64,000 nucleotides of DNA, taken from the NCBI RefSeq assembly GCF_018613805.1, contig NZ_JAGGPL010000011.1, forward strand, positions 1 to 64,000. The letters are read 5' to 3'. The position numbers and the translations under genes were made by a program. Source of the stretch: Arthrobacter sp. ISL-48. GTDB lineage: Bacteria; Actinomycetota; Actinomycetes; Actinomycetales; Micrococcaceae. The notes beneath the pieces were generated by a model. The model did no database searches. It was not told where the DNA came from and saw only the letters and a program-made list of their open reading frames with translations. Positions 20,992-30,749 of this stretch are shown here, piece after piece. Within the stretch, counting starts at the first letter, position 1; each line of letters opens with the position of its first letter.

Positions 20992-21918
20992 CTATGCCTG
21001 CCCCGACTCGAGGACTTCCAGGGCAAAGGCCAGATCCTGCGGGTAGTCGCTGGTGACGGTCACTCGCTCCCCCGTGACCGGGTGGTCGAAGCCCAACTGC
21101 CGGGCATGCAGCCACTGGCGCGTCAGGCCCAGGGTTGCCGCAAGCCGCGGGTCCGCCCCGTAAGTCAGGTCGCCGGCACAAGGGTGCCGCAGTGCGGAGA
21201 AGTGCACGCGGATCTGGTGCGTGCGTCCAGTCTCAAGGTGGACTTCAACGAGGGTCGCCTTGCCGAAGGCTTCCAGGACCTCATAGTGCGTGATGGAGGG
21301 CCGGCCGTCCTCGATGACTGCAAAGCGCCAGTCATGCCCCGGATGCCGTCCGATGGGCGCGTCGATGGTGCCTTCCAGCGGGTCGGGCAGCCCCTGGACC
21401 ACGGCATGGTAGACCTTGTCCACGCTGCGCTCCTTGAAGGCCCGCTTCAAGGCTGTGTAGGCCCGCTCGGTTTTGGCCACCACCATCACACCTGACGTGC
21501 CGACGTCGAGCCTGTGCACAATTCCTGCCCGCTCAGGCGAGCCGGAGGTCGAAATACGGTACCCGGCTCCAGCGAGGCCGCCTACTACGGTGGGTCCCAC
21601 CCAGCCTGGTGACGGATGCGCGGCGACCCCCACAGGTTTGTCCACGACTACAAAGTCGTCATCGTCCAGCAGGATCTTCAGGCCTTCCACAACTTCCTCC
21701 ACCACTTCGAGCGGGTCCCGCCGCTCAGGCACCGTGACGTGCAGGACGTCACCAGCTACCAGGCGCGCGGACTTGCCCACTTTCTTTCCCCGGTTTACGA
21801 CGTTGCCTTCGGCGATGAGCGTCGCCGCGAGCGAACGGGAGATCCCCATTAGTGCGGCCAGCCCGGCGTCCGCCCGCACGCCGCCGAGATCGTCCGCGAC
21901 CACAACCCGCTCAGGCAT
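20992..21918 (-). CDS. RluA-family pseudouridine synthase (RluD-like)
   Basis: A 308-residue enzyme with an N-terminal S4 RNA-binding domain ([24 protein letters not shown]) and a RluA-type catalytic domain. [16 protein letters not shown] contains the catalytic aspartate that attacks uridine C1', and [13 protein letters not shown] is motif III. Such enzymes isomerise uridines in 23S rRNA or tRNA; the RluD class is suggested by the S4 domain. The ATG at 21918 lies inside the end of lspA, overlapping by eight bases, so lspA and this gene are coupled, an arrangement common to many bacteria. Confidence 0.93.
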   Translation of the reverse strand: MPERVVVADDLGGVRADAGLAALMGISRSLAATLIAEGNVVNRGKKVGKSARLVAGDVLHVTVPERRDPLEVVEEVVEGLKILLDDDDFVVVDKPVGVAAHPSPGWVGPTVVGGLAGAGYRISTSGSPERAGIVHRLDVGTSGVMVVAKTERAYTALKRAFKERSVDKVYHAVVQGLPDPLEGTIDAPIGRHPGHDWRFAVIEDGRPSITHYEVLEAFGKATLVEVHLETGRTHQIRVHFSALRHPCAGDLTYGADPRLAATLGLTRQWLHARQLGFDHPVTGERVTVTSDYPQDLAFALEVLESGQA

Positions 21919-22483
21919 CGCCGGGCTTCTCCGTCTGGGCGCCCCCGTGCCGGGATCCGTCGAGGGAAACACCACGCAGCGTCAGGATGCAGATGATGGC
22001 TACCGCCGAAACCACGGCGGAATCGGCGATATTGAAGATGGCGAAGTTGGGCAACTGGATGAAATCCACTACGTGGCCCATGCCGAACGACGGCTCGCGG
22101 AACAACCGGTCTGTCAGGTTTCCCAAGGCTCCTCCCAGCAGCAGGCCAAGTGCCAGCGACCACCAGGCGGAACCCAGCTTGCGCACCTGGAACAGGATGG
22201 CAAGGGAGACGCCGGCCATGATGATGGAGAACACCCACGTCACGTTCTCCCCGATCGAGAATGCGGCGCCGGAGTTGCGGATGAAGTACCAGTGCAGGAG
22301 GGGCGGCAGGACGGGGATACGTTCGCCTTCCACCATGCTGGAGGTGACCCAGAGCTTGGTGAGCTGGTCCAAGGCATAGGCGAACATCGCAAAACCTGCG
22401 AAAAGGGACAACAGCACGGCCCGTCGGGGTCGCGGCGATGATGGAACAGGGAGTGCAGCGTCAGCGGCAAGTTCGTCAGTCAT
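21911..22483 (-). CDS. lspA: Lipoprotein signal peptidase (signal peptidase II)
   Basis: A 190-residue membrane aspartyl protease that cleaves signal peptides from diacylglyceryl-prolipoproteins. Four transmembrane segments are evident, starting at about residue 22. The active-site aspartates lie in [11 protein letters not shown]...GHVVDFI and in FNIADSAV, and the NSGAAFS motif is present. The N-terminal 20 and C-terminal 20 residues are polar additions to the core. A likely substrate, the LAAC-type lipoprotein at 44.5 kb, is in this window. Confidence 0.95.
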   Translation of the reverse strand: MTDELAADAALPVPSSPRPRRAVLLSLFAGFAMFAYALDQLTKLWVTSSMVEGERIPVLPPLLHWYFIRNSGAAFSIGENVTWVFSIIMAGVSLAILFQVRKLGSAWWSLALGLLLGGALGNLTDRLFREPSFGMGHVVDFIQLPNFAIFNIADSAVVSAVAIICILTLRGVSLDGSRHGGAQTEKPGDA

Positions 22484-22515
22484 GGTGCTTTCATTCGGAA
22501 ACCAATGTCAATCAC

Positions 22516-22553
22516 AAAAGCCGGCGGCTGAGGAATCCTCAGCCACCGGCTTT
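22516..22553 (-). terminator. Rho-independent terminator after divIVA
   Basis: The minus strand reads AAAGCCGG, then an inner GGCTGAGGA/TCCTCAGCC stem, then CCGGCTTTTGT. This strong intrinsic terminator lies 20 bases past the divIVA stop and just before lspA, so lspA, rluD-like and dnaE may need their own promoter or read-through. Confidence 0.85.
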
Positions 22554-22573
22554 CAGAATACTTGCTTGACGGA

Positions 22574-23269
22574 CTAGTTGGCTTCACTGACTTCCGGCGC
22601 AGCCACTGAACCGCGGGCATCGAGGTCACGCAGCTGGCCCTCGATGTAGGCCTTCAGGCGTGAACGGTAGTCGCGCTCGAAGCCGCGCAGCTGCTCCACC
22701 TTGCGTTCCAGGACGGATCGCTGCTGCTCGAGGGCACCCAGGATCTTGCGGGACTTCTCCTGGGCATCGTTGACCAGGCTGCTGGCTTCAATCTGGGCCT
22801 CGGCGATGATCTTGTCCTTCTGCGCCTGGCCCTCGGCAACGTGGCGGTCATGCATCTGCTGCGCCATGGCCAGCAGGCCGGCGGCGGACTCAGCGGAAAC
22901 ACTGCCTCCGGCAGCCTGGGCAGGGGCAGCAGGAATGGTTGCGACAGGCGCTGCCTGCTCTGCTTCCTGCTTCTTGCTTGCTTCGGCTGCCTTGGCATCG
23001 GCCTCGGCCTTGGCGCGGGCATCGTCCTTCTCCGCCTTGGCCGGCGCGGGAACCTTCTCGACCACTGGGGCAGATGCGGCGGAGCTGGCGGGCACGGCCG
23101 AACCGGCTTCCGCGAGCTTCTTGCGGAGCTCGTCGTTCTCCTGGTTCAGGCGCCGGAGTTCAACGACGATTTCGTCCAGGAAGTCATCTACTTCATCCTG
23201 GTCGTAGCCTTCGCGGAACTTGGTCGGCTGAAAGCGCTTGTTGACAACGTCTTCTGGCGTCAAAGCCAT
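22574..23269 (-). CDS. divIVA: DivIVA / Wag31 polar growth protein
   Basis: The 231-residue DivIVA organises polar cell-wall growth in actinobacteria. The N-terminal signature MALTPEDVVNKRF...REGYDQDEVDDFLD is the membrane-curvature-sensing domain, followed by a first coiled coil to about residue 55, a low-complexity Ala/Lys/Glu linker (55-125), and a second long coiled coil (about 130-215). This domain order is that of mycobacterial Wag31. It follows yggT in the dcw-linked run and has a probable own promoter at 23330-23357. Confidence 0.95.
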   Translation of the reverse strand: MALTPEDVVNKRFQPTKFREGYDQDEVDDFLDEIVVELRRLNQENDELRKKLAEAGSAVPASSAASAPVVEKVPAPAKAEKDDARAKAEADAKAAEASKKQEAEQAAPVATIPAAPAQAAGGSVSAESAAGLLAMAQQMHDRHVAEGQAQKDKIIAEAQIEASSLVNDAQEKSRKILGALEQQRSVLERKVEQLRGFERDYRSRLKAYIEGQLRDLDARGSVAAPEVSEAN

Positions 23270-23329
23270 CTGGTCACCTCACTGGTCTAGTTAGTCAGTA
23301 GGCCTTCCGGCCGTCCAAACTACCGTACC

Positions 23330-23357
23330 TAAATATGGACTGGTTCCTCTAATTCAA
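23330..23357 (-). promoter_or_regulatory. Candidate divIVA promoter
   Basis: On the minus strand TTGAAT is followed after 16 bases by TATTTA, about 60 bases upstream of the divIVA ATG, in a 177-base intergenic region that is visibly AT-richer than its surroundings. Confidence 0.45.
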
Positions 23358-23446
23358 CACTGTGGTGTCAACCAGAGATTTCTTCGCCTTGCAGGCTGCC
23401 AGTTCCGTCCGGATCTGCGGCCTGCGCTGCTAGGTCTAATCGAAAA

Positions 23447-23734
23447 TTACGCGAAACTCCTGGTAAACGCCATCGCCACGCTGACGGCGATGAACAAAAT
23501 CAGGAAACCCAGGTCCAGCGAGATGCCGCCAAGCCTCAACGGCGGGATCAGCCTCCGCAGGACCTTGAGCGGTGGATCGGTGATGGAGTACACGGTGTGG
23601 GCCGTCACCAAGGCAGCGCCGCGTGGACGCCATTCCCTGGCAAACATCTGGACCCAGTCAAAGACGAGGCGGACGATCAGCGACACGAAGAACAGTAAGA
23701 GGGCGAGATAGACAAGTCCGAAAACAATTCCCAT
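23447..23734 (-). CDS. YggT family membrane protein
   Basis: A 95-residue protein with two hydrophobic segments, residues 3-25 and 72-92, separated by a soluble loop with TDPPLKVLRRLIPPLRLGGISLDLGF, the hallmark of YggT (plastid CCB3/YLMG-like) proteins. Their biochemical role is unclear, but they occur between sepF and divIVA in most Gram-positive bacteria, exactly as here, and are thought to support envelope or nucleoid organisation. Confidence 0.93.
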   Translation of the reverse strand: MGIVFGLVYLALLLFFVSLIVRLVFDWVQMFAREWRPRGAALVTAHTVYSITDPPLKVLRRLIPPLRLGGISLDLGFLILFIAVSVAMAFTRSFA

Positions 23735-23808
23735 GACTTAACTCATATCTCCATGCTCATTCCGGATACCGCAGTGTCCTGCCAACGTTTCTTATCTATT
23801 TCAGCACA

Positions 23809-23837
23809 GATGCCAGACAGGTGTACCTGCCTGGCAT
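23809..23837 (-). terminator. Hairpin between sepF and yggT
   Basis: An inverted repeat with outer arms GATGCCAG/CTGGCATC and inner arms CAGGT/ACCTG lies 19 bases after the sepF stop on the minus strand. With no T-run, it may slow or partially stop transcription between sepF and yggT. Confidence 0.5.
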
Positions 23838-23855
23838 CCGCGGTAAGCCTTGTGA

Positions 23856-24386
23856 CTAGCTTTGGTTGAAGAAGCTGGCCTGTGTCTCGCTGACCTTCTT
23901 GTCATCGCCGATGACTTCAATGTACGACGGTGACAGGAGGAAAACCTTGTTCGTGACGCGCTCGATGCTTCCCCGGAGCCCGAACACAAGCCCGGCTGAG
24001 AAATCCACCAGGCGCTTGGCGTCGCCTTCACCCATGTCGGTGACGTTCATGATCACGGGGATGCCATCGCGGAAGCTTTCACCGATAAGTTTTGCGTCGT
24101 TGTAGGACCGCGGATGGATCGTGGTGATCTGCCGGAGCCCGCTGGTTTCTTCGCGGCTTGATGCCGCACGCTTGATGGGGGTCACTGGTGCGCGGTATTC
24201 CTCTTCAGGGGCGTACGAGGTGTCGCGGCCGACATCGCGGACGGGTGCTGGTGCACGGCGTTCGTCGCGGTCAACTTCCATTGAATCGTCCTCGTCCTTA
24301 CGTGTGGTGTGATGCTCGGACTCGTAGTGTTCATCGCCATCGGCGAGCCCAAGATAGATCATTGTCTTGCGCAGAGCGCCGGCCAT
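23856..24386 (-). CDS. sepF: Cell division protein SepF
   Basis: The 176-residue SepF is the membrane anchor of FtsZ in actinobacteria, which lack FtsA and Zip[17 protein letters not shown] is the N-terminal amphipathic membrane helix, followed by an acidic variable linker, then the globular FtsZ-binding core that contains [26 protein letters not shown] and [15 protein letters not shown]. The last residues ([11 protein letters not shown]) are a typical end. It is 88 bases downstream of yggS in the canonical order ftsZ-pgeF-yggS-sepF. Confidence 0.96.
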   Translation of the reverse strand: MAGALRKTMIYLGLADGDEHYESEHHTTRKDEDDSMEVDRDERRAPAPVRDVGRDTSYAPEEEYRAPVTPIKRAASSREETSGLRQITTIHPRSYNDAKLIGESFRDGIPVIMNVTDMGEGDAKRLVDFSAGLVFGLRGSIERVTNKVFLLSPSYIEVIGDDKKVSETQASFFNQS

Positions 24387-24474
24387 GGTCGACTCCTAAT
24401 CGTGTCCATAGGCGGGCCACGCTGTGACTTGACAGCACTGGAAGTCCCCGCCATTCACTTCCAATAGTTCGACG

Positions 24475-25200
24475 CTACCCCACCGCAGGACGCGATCCGA
24501 GAATATCCGAACCGATTCGCAGGTGTGTCGCCCCAAACCGGATGGCCGCTTCGAGGTCCTGGCTCATGCCCGCCGAAATGGCCGTGGCGGAAGGATGCTC
24601 GGCGGCGAGCCGGGCGGAGATGGCCGCCAGTCTTTCGAAGGATTCCTCAGGCCCGGCCCCAAGCGGAGCGACGGCCATCACGCCCGCCAGCACCAGCCCC
24701 TCGGCGTCAGCCAGCCGCTCGGCCAGGACAGGCACCTCTGACGGTGATGCGCCGCCCCGGTGGGCCCCGGCGTCGTCGTCGAGACTGACCTGGATGAAGC
24801 AGTCCAGCGGGGTGCGGCCGGAAGCATCCTGCTCTGTGGCTACCGCACGGGCCAGACTGTCAACAAGTTGCAGGCGGTCCACCGAATGGACCGCGTGGGC
24901 GTAGCGCGCCACGGACTTGGCCTTCTTGGTTTGGAGCTGGCCTACGAAATGCCAGTGCAGCCCGAGCTCCGCCAGCTCCGCCGACTTCGCCGAGGCCTCC
25001 TGATCCCGGTTCTCGCCGACATCCCGGACCCCCAGCGCCGCCAGGCGACGGATGTCCTCAGCCGGATGGAACTTCGTGACCACGATCAGCGTGGGTAGAT
25101 CCCCGCCCCGGCCGGAAGCATCCGCGGCGGATTCGATCCTGCTCCGGACCGCAGCGAGGCGCTCTGACAGCTCGGCAAACCGCTCAGCGTCCTTCACCAC
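24475..25200 (-). CDS. YggS/PLPBP pyridoxal-phosphate homeostasis protein
   Basis: A 241-residue single-domain protein with the fold-type III PLP barrel. LIVVTKFHP contains the lysine that binds the cofactor, GENRDQEASAK and WHFVGQLQTKKAK are the family signatures, and the end has SAGMSQDLEAAIRFGATHLRIGS, the phosphate-binding region. It buffers PLP and affects amino-acid balance; it is not known as an enzyme. I take the GTG at 25200 (or 25197), preceded by AGGGAAG inside the end of pgeF, rather than much longer upstream frames, giving an overlap of about 17 bases with pgeF. Confidence 0.92.
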   Translation of the reverse strand: MVKDAERFAELSERLAAVRSRIESAADASGRGGDLPTLIVVTKFHPAEDIRRLAALGVRDVGENRDQEASAKSAELAELGLHWHFVGQLQTKKAKSVARYAHAVHSVDRLQLVDSLARAVATEQDASGRTPLDCFIQVSLDDDAGAHRGGASPSEVPVLAERLADAEGLVLAGVMAVAPLGAGPEESFERLAAISARLAAEHPSATAISAGMSQDLEAAIRFGATHLRIGSDILGSRPAVG

Positions 25201-25897
25201 ACGGCTTCCCTTCATGCTGCCATACGACCCCGGCGAACCGGCCGGTACGGCTGTTCCGGCGGTAGGAATAAAGTGCATCGTTCTCAAGGGTGCACGCTCC
25301 CGCATACTCGACGACGACGTCCGCGGCCTCCAGCTGGCTCCGCGCCCCCGCCGGAAGATCGAGCGCCGGAGTCCCCCACGACGTCGTCGACCAGGTGGCC
25401 GGAACCGCGCTGGCGACTGCGGCTTGCAGGGCTGCCGGGACTTCGTAGCAGGCGCCGCAGATCGATGGTCCGAGCCACGCCCTGATTCCGGACGCACCGA
25501 GCGACCGCATCCGGTCCACCGCTGACGGAATGATGCCATTGGCTATCCCCGGGCGGCCGGCATGCACGGCGGCCAGGACCGGACCAGACGGAGCTTTGCC
25601 CACCAGCAGTACCGGAATGCAGTCCGCGACCATGACGGCCAGCGGCAATCCCTGCGAAACCATGGCGTCCGCCTCGGGTGCAGGTGTGCCGGCCTCCATC
25701 AGGGCTACGGAGGTGCCGTGCACCTGGTCCATGAACCGGAGGGAGCCGGGAGACGCACCCATGGCCCGCTCCAACCCCTCCCGGCGCCGGATCACATCAG
25801 CAGGGTTGTCCCCCACGTGCAACGCCAGGTTCCCGGCGCTGGTGTCGGTGAATGCCACAGACACCCCGGGGAGGACTTCCGACCGCGAGAAAAACAA
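25184..25897 (-). CDS. pgeF: Peptidoglycan editing factor PgeF (laccase-domain)
   Basis: A 237-residue protein of the YfiH/laccase-domain family. The active-site residues are recognisable in MDQVHGTSV (His), VADCIPVLL (Cys) and AAVHAGRPGIANGII (His). The family hydrolyses wrongly incorporated L-Ser from the UDP-MurNAc-L-Ala position or acts on purine nucleosides. The start is TTG at 25897, eight bases after the ftsZ stop, with AGGG as a weak ribosome site, so it depends on ftsZ transcription. Confidence 0.9.
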   Translation of the reverse strand: MFFSRSEVLPGVSVAFTDTSAGNLALHVGDNPADVIRRREGLERAMGASPGSLRFMDQVHGTSVALMEAGTPAPEADAMVSQGLPLAVMVADCIPVLLVGKAPSGPVLAAVHAGRPGIANGIIPSAVDRMRSLGASGIRAWLGPSICGACYEVPAALQAAVASAVPATWSTTSWGTPALDLPAGARSQLEAADVVVEYAGACTLENDALYSYRRNSRTGRFAGVVWQHEGKPCGEGR

Positions 25898-25905
25898 TCC
25901 GTGCC

Positions 25906-27141
25906 CTACTTCAGGAAGTCGGGGACATCCAGGTCATCGGCTTGGTGACCGGTGAGATCGGGCTCCACAACTGACGGCAGGTCGACGTCGAATCCTGAGT
26001 CTGCGGGGACGGCGGAAGAACGCTGCTGCCCCCAGTTGCTGAGTCCGGACGCGCCGACCCCGGCGTGGACGGGCTGGACATTCATCTGGTGGCTGCCGCC
26101 TGACGACGGGGCCTGGGCAGGGGCAGCCGACGGGGCGGCTGGCCTCTGCGGCGCCACCTGGGGCTGTGACTGGTCCATGGACGGCGAGGTGGCCTTGACG
26201 TCGTCGAAGCCTGCGGCGATGACCGTTACGCGGGCCTCATCTCCGAGCGCGTCGTCAATAACGGCGCCGAAGATGATGTTGGCCTCGGGGTGGGCAACTT
26301 CCTGCACCAGGCGGGCGGCCTCGTTGATCTCGAACAGGCCGAGGTCGGACCCGCCCTGGATGGACAGCAGCACGCCGTGGGCGCCGTCGATGGAGGCTTC
26401 CAGCAGTGGGGACGCGATGGCCAGCTCCGCAGCCTTGACCGCCCGGTCTTCTCCACGCGCCGAACCGATACCCATCAGCGCCGAGCCTGCGCCCTGCATG
26501 ACGGATTTCACGTCGGCGAAGTCAAGGTTGATCAGGCCGGGAGTGGTGATGAGGTCTGTGATGCCCTGGACACCGGACAGCAGGACCTGGTCAGCGGAAC
26601 GGAAAGCGTCCAGGACGGAGACGTTGCGGTCGCTGATGGAAAGGAGCCTGTCGTTGGGGATGACGATCAGGGTGTCAACTTCGTCGCGGAGGGCGTCAAT
26701 GCCCGCCTCGGCGGAGCCGGCACGGCGGCGGCCTTCAAAGGTGAAGGGCCGGGTGACCACACCGATTGTCAGCGCACCCAGGGAGCGGGCGATGCGCGCC
26801 ACCACGGGAGCGCCGCCGGTGCCAGTGCCGCCGCCTTCGCCGGCCGTCACGAACACCATGTCTGCACCGCGGATGACCTCTTCGATCTCGTCGGCGTGGT
26901 CCTCTGCAGCCTGCTTGCCCACCTCGGGGTTGGCTCCGGCACCAAGTCCGCGGGTCAGCTCGCGGCCGACGTCGAGCTTGACGTCGGCATCACTCATCAG
27001 CAGGGCCTGGGCGTCGGTATTGATGGCGATAAATTCAACACCTCGGAGGCCGACCTCGATCATGCGGTTGACTGCGTTCACGCCACCGCCGCCGATGCCG
27101 ACGACCTTGATGACGGCCAAGTAATTCTGCGGAGCTGCCAC
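25906..27141 (-). CDS. ftsZ: Cell division GTPase FtsZ
   Basis: The 411-residue bacterial tubulin that forms the division ring. [17 protein letters not shown] opens the GTPase, GGGTGTG at residues 103-109 is the tubulin signature phosphate loop, and a catalytic T7-loop region follows around residues 200-210 ([11 protein letters not shown]). After a Pro/Ala/Gln-rich linker (about 320-395) the last residues LDVPDFLK form the conserved tail that binds SepF and other partners. A 188-base spacer upstream of the gene, with an AT-rich inverted repeat, separates it from ftsQ and suggests its own promoter. Confidence 0.98.
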   Translation of the reverse strand: MAAPQNYLAVIKVVGIGGGGVNAVNRMIEVGLRGVEFIAINTDAQALLMSDADVKLDVGRELTRGLGAGANPEVGKQAAEDHADEIEEVIRGADMVFVTAGEGGGTGTGGAPVVARIARSLGALTIGVVTRPFTFEGRRRAGSAEAGIDALRDEVDTLIVIPNDRLLSISDRNVSVLDAFRSADQVLLSGVQGITDLITTPGLINLDFADVKSVMQGAGSALMGIGSARGEDRAVKAAELAIASPLLEASIDGAHGVLLSIQGGSDLGLFEINEAARLVQEVAHPEANIIFGAVIDDALGDEARVTVIAAGFDDVKATSPSMDQSQPQVAPQRPAAPSAAPAQAPSSGGSHQMNVQPVHAGVGASGLSNWGQQRSSAVPADSGFDVDLPSVVEPDLTGHQADDLDVPDFLK

Positions 27142-27202
27142 GTTACGTGTCCCTTGTTCGTGTCTTATTGCGAAAACTGATGGAGTCGGGCTTGAAGCTT
27201 CG

Positions 27203-27246
27203 AACCTTAACCTTCGAGTTGAAGGTTATAGTTATGTCAAGTAACT
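27203..27246 (-). promoter_or_regulatory. ftsZ upstream region: inverted repeat and TTGACA
   Basis: AACCTTC-GAGTT-GAAGGTT is a perfect seven-base inverted repeat at 27209-27227, preceded by another AACCTT at 27203. On the minus strand a consensus TTGACA precedes it (27236-27241 in plus coordinates). A clear -10 at the right distance is not evident. The rest of the 188-base ftsQ-ftsZ spacer shows no gene. Confidence 0.5.
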
Positions 27247-27329
27247 CATGTTGTGACGCTATTTCCTCTGCTTCGGACATTCAATAACCGCCGCCGCGTG
27301 TCGTGGGAATACCGGGCAAATAAAGCATT

Positions 27330-28277
27330 TCAGCGCGTTACGGGGTGCCGGGGCGCGCTGACGTCGTAAACCCGCACGGGGTTCTTCGGGTCGGCAGGAA
27401 CCTTCAGGAGCGCTTCAAGCACCTTCGCCTTCAGTTCCTTCTCCCCTGCGTTGCCCCAAACGACGGTTTGGCCGTCAGTGAGTTTGAGTTCGACGGCGTC
27501 AACCGACTGGGCGGAAGCGTTGGACAGCTTCGCAAGGACTTCCGGCGGAAGAGCGCCGAGGACCGCTGCGGTGGCCTGGAACAGGTCCTTGCCGATTGCT
27601 CCGGCTCCGCCGTCGATCACGGGCAGCGCTACAGACCTCGGATCCGCCGTGGTGGCCAGTTGTACGCCGTCCACGTCCACCAGCTGGTACTGCGCGCCCT
27701 GCTTGACCAGGGCGACCGGAACCCGTTCCCGGATCTTGACCGCCAGCTCAGATGGCGGCCGCGCTTCGATGGATACCGATTTGATCTGGACCAGCGGCCC
27801 CAGGAGCCGGGACACGTCGCCGTCGCTGACCTGGGGCAGGGGTTTGCCCCGCAGCGGCTCCAGCGCGGTCTGCACCTGCTCGGGGGTGAGGAGCTTCGTA
27901 CCCGAGACGGAAATGGTGGCAACAGCCAGAAGGGGCGAAAAAACAGCGGCGGCCAGGAGCCCCGCGATCACCACCACGGTTAAACCCGCGGCGATGAGGA
28001 TGTTCCTTTTGACTCGGCGGCCCTTCGGCTCAGGAAAGGCCAGCACATTGTCATCCGCCGCCAAATCCCGGTCTCCGGAATGCGTGCCGAAGCCCTTCGC
28101 CTTTATCCGCGCCTCTTTTCCTGTCTTTTTCCCCGTCTTCTTCCCGTTGGAAGATGGTGCCGGAGCGGCGTCAGGTGCGCTCTTGGAGGCGGAGATGACC
28201 TCAGGCTCCTTCACGGGGACGCCGCCGCGTCCCGACCCGCCGCGCGAGGCGTACGTGGGGCGCCGCGGGCTAGCCAC
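27330..28277 (-). CDS. ftsQ: Cell division protein FtsQ
   Basis: A 315-residue bitopic divisome protein. It has a polar Lys/Gly-rich cytoplasmic tail of about 100 residues, one transmembrane helix (about 108-130), and a periplasmic-side POTRA domain starting VATISVSGTKLLTPEQVQTAL, followed by a beta domain with VEARPPSELAVKIRERVPVALV. FtsQ scaffolds FtsL/FtsB-type proteins and FtsW-FtsI. Its start overlaps the end of murC by eight bases. Confidence 0.95.
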   Translation of the reverse strand: MASPRRPTYASRGGSGRGGVPVKEPEVISASKSAPDAAPAPSSNGKKTGKKTGKEARIKAKGFGTHSGDRDLAADDNVLAFPEPKGRRVKRNILIAAGLTVVVIAGLLAAAVFSPLLAVATISVSGTKLLTPEQVQTALEPLRGKPLPQVSDGDVSRLLGPLVQIKSVSIEARPPSELAVKIRERVPVALVKQGAQYQLVDVDGVQLATTADPRSVALPVIDGGAGAIGKDLFQATAAVLGALPPEVLAKLSNASAQSVDAVELKLTDGQTVVWGNAGEKELKAKVLEALLKVPADPKNPVRVYDVSAPRHPVTR

Positions 28278-29646
28278 CCAGTGCCTCCACGATCAGCGGA
28301 CCGAAGTCGGTCACGTCGCCGGCGCCAACGGTCAGGACGACGTCGCCGACGCCGGCGGCCGCCGCCAGTTCAGCCACAGCCTCCCCACTTGTGACCAGAC
28401 GGCCACCCGCGTTGAGGTGCTCTGCGATCAGCTGGCTCGTGACGCCCGGAATGGGATCTTCACGGGCAGGATAGATGTCCAGCACAAGGGCCGTATCGGC
28501 CAGGTTCAGCGCCTCGGCGAACTGCCGGGAAAACTCCCTGGTGCGTGAGAAGAGGTGCGGCTGGAACAGGACGTGGACCTTGTGCTCCCCCGCAACGGAG
28601 CGCGCCGCCGCCAGGGCGGCGCGGACCTCGGTGGGATGGTGGGCGTAGTCGTCAAAGACCCGCACGCCGCGCGCTGCGCCCTTCAGTTCGAATCGCCTCG
28701 ACGCCCCGGAGAAGTGCGCCAGAGACCGCGCGGCGGTGTCCGCATCGACCCCCAGCTCAAGGGCGACGGCGAACGCGGCCGTGGCGTTCAGGGCATTGTG
28801 CCGGCCCGGCACCTGAAGCTCCAGGCCGAACCGTCCCGCCGGTGACCTGACGGACACATCTCCTGGTCCGCCGTCGTGCAGCACCAGGTCCGACCGGGCA
28901 GAGGTGCCATACAGGACCACCCTGGTGTTGCCGCGGGCACGAGTGCGTTCGGCGAGGGCGAGGGCGCCGGCGTCGTCCGCGCAGGCGATCAGTACACCGT
29001 CTGACGGAAGCAGTCCGGTGAACCGGTCAAAGGATTCGTAAACGGCTTCGGCTGTGCCGTAATAGTCCAGGTGGTCAGGTTCCACGTTCGTGACCACGGC
29101 CATTTTGGGCCGGTAGTTCAGGAACGACCCGTCCGATTCATCCGCCTCGGCAATAAACACCCCGGAAGTGCCGTTGGCCGCGTTGACGCCGAGGGCCGGT
29201 ACGTTGGCCCCGATGGCAAAGGAGGGGTCCAGTCCGGCGCCCTGGAGCAGGACGGTAATCATGGACGTGGTGGTGGACTTGCCATGTGTACCTGCCACCG
29301 TCACCACCAGGTCCCCGCCCATCGTGGCAGCCAGGGCCTCCGAACGGTGCAGCACGGGGAGCCCGGCAACGCGTGCGGCCGCGAGCTCGGGGTTGTCAGC
29401 CCGGATGGCCGAGCCCGCCACGACCGTCTGCGCGTCGCCAAGGTTCCCGGCGCTGTACCCGACGGCGATCCTGGCGCCCGCGTCCGCCAGGTCCGCCATG
29501 ACCGGCAAGTCCTTTGCGTCTGACCCGCTGACGGGAATCCCCCGCGCCACCATGATCCGGGCCACGGCGGACATGCCCACCCCGCCGATTCCGATGAAGT
29601 GGACGCGGCCAAGGGATTCCTGGCTGGGGACGGGGGCGGGGGTCAT
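28270..29646 (-). CDS. murC: UDP-N-acetylmuramate--L-alanine ligase
   Basis: A 458-residue Mur ligase adding L-alanine to UDP-MurNAc, the first step of stem-peptide assembly. [17 protein letters not shown] is the N-terminal UDP-binding Rossmann loop, [13 protein letters not shown] the ATP P-loop, and [11 protein letters not shown] the C-terminal domain motif. Upstream in-frame codons exist, but the ATG at 29646 overlaps the murG stop as ATGA and is directly followed by the expected N-terminus. Confidence 0.97.
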   Translation of the reverse strand: MTPAPVPSQESLGRVHFIGIGGVGMSAVARIMVARGIPVSGSDAKDLPVMADLADAGARIAVGYSAGNLGDAQTVVAGSAIRADNPELAAARVAGLPVLHRSEALAATMGGDLVVTVAGTHGKSTTTSMITVLLQGAGLDPSFAIGANVPALGVNAANGTSGVFIAEADESDGSFLNYRPKMAVVTNVEPDHLDYYGTAEAVYESFDRFTGLLPSDGVLIACADDAGALALAERTRARGNTRVVLYGTSARSDLVLHDGGPGDVSVRSPAGRFGLELQVPGRHNALNATAAFAVALELGVDADTAARSLAHFSGASRRFELKGAARGVRVFDDYAHHPTEVRAALAAARSVAGEHKVHVLFQPHLFSRTREFSRQFAEALNLADTALVLDIYPAREDPIPGVTSQLIAEHLNAGGRLVTSGEAVAELAAAAGVGDVVLTVGAGDVTDFGPLIVEALGG

Positions 29647-30743
29647 GCGGATACCGCTTCCAAGACAAGACCAGCCATGCGCTGATCGGCGTTTCTGATT
29701 CCAAGGCGGTGTGAGCTGGCTCCCATTGCGGCCAGTCGGCGGTGGTCGGTGACCAGCGGGATGAGTTCGCTGCGAACCCAACCGGGAGTGAAATCGCGGT
29801 CTTGGACGAGGAGCGCCCCGCCCGCATCCACGAGCCCCGCAGCGTTGAGCGCCTGTTCGCCGTTGCCAACTGGCAGCGGGACAAACACCGCCGGAACGCC
29901 CACGGCGGCGACTTCACAGACGGTGGCGGCACCCGACCGTGCGAGCAGCACGTCCGCGGCGGCGTAGACCAGCTCCATGCCGTCGACATATTCAAGCTGC
30001 CGGTATCCAGGCACCGCCAGTGTGCCGCCGTCGGGGGCCAGCACCGCCTTTCCGCGGCCGGTGATATGGAGCGTCTGGATCCCTGCGGCGGCGAGGTCCT
30101 CCACAACGGCGGCCACCGTGCGGTTGATGCTCTGCGCGCCGGAGGATCCGCCGGTGACGATCAGTGTTGGCTTGCCGGCATCCAGGCCCAGCGCTTCGCG
30201 GGCAGCGGCGCGGGCGGCGGTTCTGTCCAGGCCGGAAATTTCCGTGCGCATGGGCATTCCCACGTGGCGGGCATGACGGAGCTTGGTGGTCTCGAAGGCC
30301 ACCGCGACGTGCCGGGTCAGCAGTGACCCCACCCTGTTGGCCAGGCCGGGCCGGGTGTTGGCTTCATGGATCACGATGGGAATGCGGCGGCGCCGGGCAG
30401 CCAGGTACATGGGCGTACATACGTAGCCGCCTACCCCGACCAGAACATCGGCGTCGGCGTCATCCAGGATTTTGCCGGCCTGGCTTACTGCCCCGGCGAG
30501 CCGGGAAGGCAGCCGCAACAGGTCCACGGAGGGCTTCCGGGGAAACGGGACGCGGTCGATCGTGGCAAGTTCCACTCCGGCAGCGGGAACCAGCCTGGTC
30601 TCCATGCCCGACGGAGTACCCACCGCAAGGAGGTTGGCCTCCGGCGCGGACACGCGCAGCGCGGCCGCGATGGCCAGGAGCGGGCTGATGTGGCCGGCGG
30701 TTCCGCCGCCCGCCAGGACAATGGAGAGCTTTTTCGAAGTCAT
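29643..30743 (-). CDS. murG: UDP-GlcNAc transferase MurG
   Basis: A 366-residue peripheral membrane glycosyltransferase (GT-B fold) that adds GlcNAc to lipid I to make lipid [19 protein letters not shown] is the lipid-binding G loop, [13 protein letters not shown] follows in the N-terminal domain, and [13 protein letters not shown] and the C-terminal [23 protein letters not shown] bind the UDP-sugar. It sits six bases after ftsW and overlaps murC by four, a fully coupled arrangement. Confidence 0.97.
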   Translation of the reverse strand: MTSKKLSIVLAGGGTAGHISPLLAIAAALRVSAPEANLLAVGTPSGMETRLVPAAGVELATIDRVPFPRKPSVDLLRLPSRLAGAVSQAGKILDDADADVLVGVGGYVCTPMYLAARRRRIPIVIHEANTRPGLANRVGSLLTRHVAVAFETTKLRHARHVGMPMRTEISGLDRTAARAAAREALGLDAGKPTLIVTGGSSGAQSINRTVAAVVEDLAAAGIQTLHITGRGKAVLAPDGGTLAVPGYRQLEYVDGMELVYAAADVLLARSGAATVCEVAAVGVPAVFVPLPVGNGEQALNAAGLVDAGGALLVQDRDFTPGWVRSELIPLVTDHRRLAAMGASSHRLGIRNADQRMAGLVLEAVSA

Positions 30744-30749
30744 GTGGTG

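Noticed and set aside
25952-27124. A 390-codon open frame antisense to ftsZ
   Set aside because: Ser/Arg-rich, motif-free translation opposite the full-length ftsZ frame; typical high-GC shadow.
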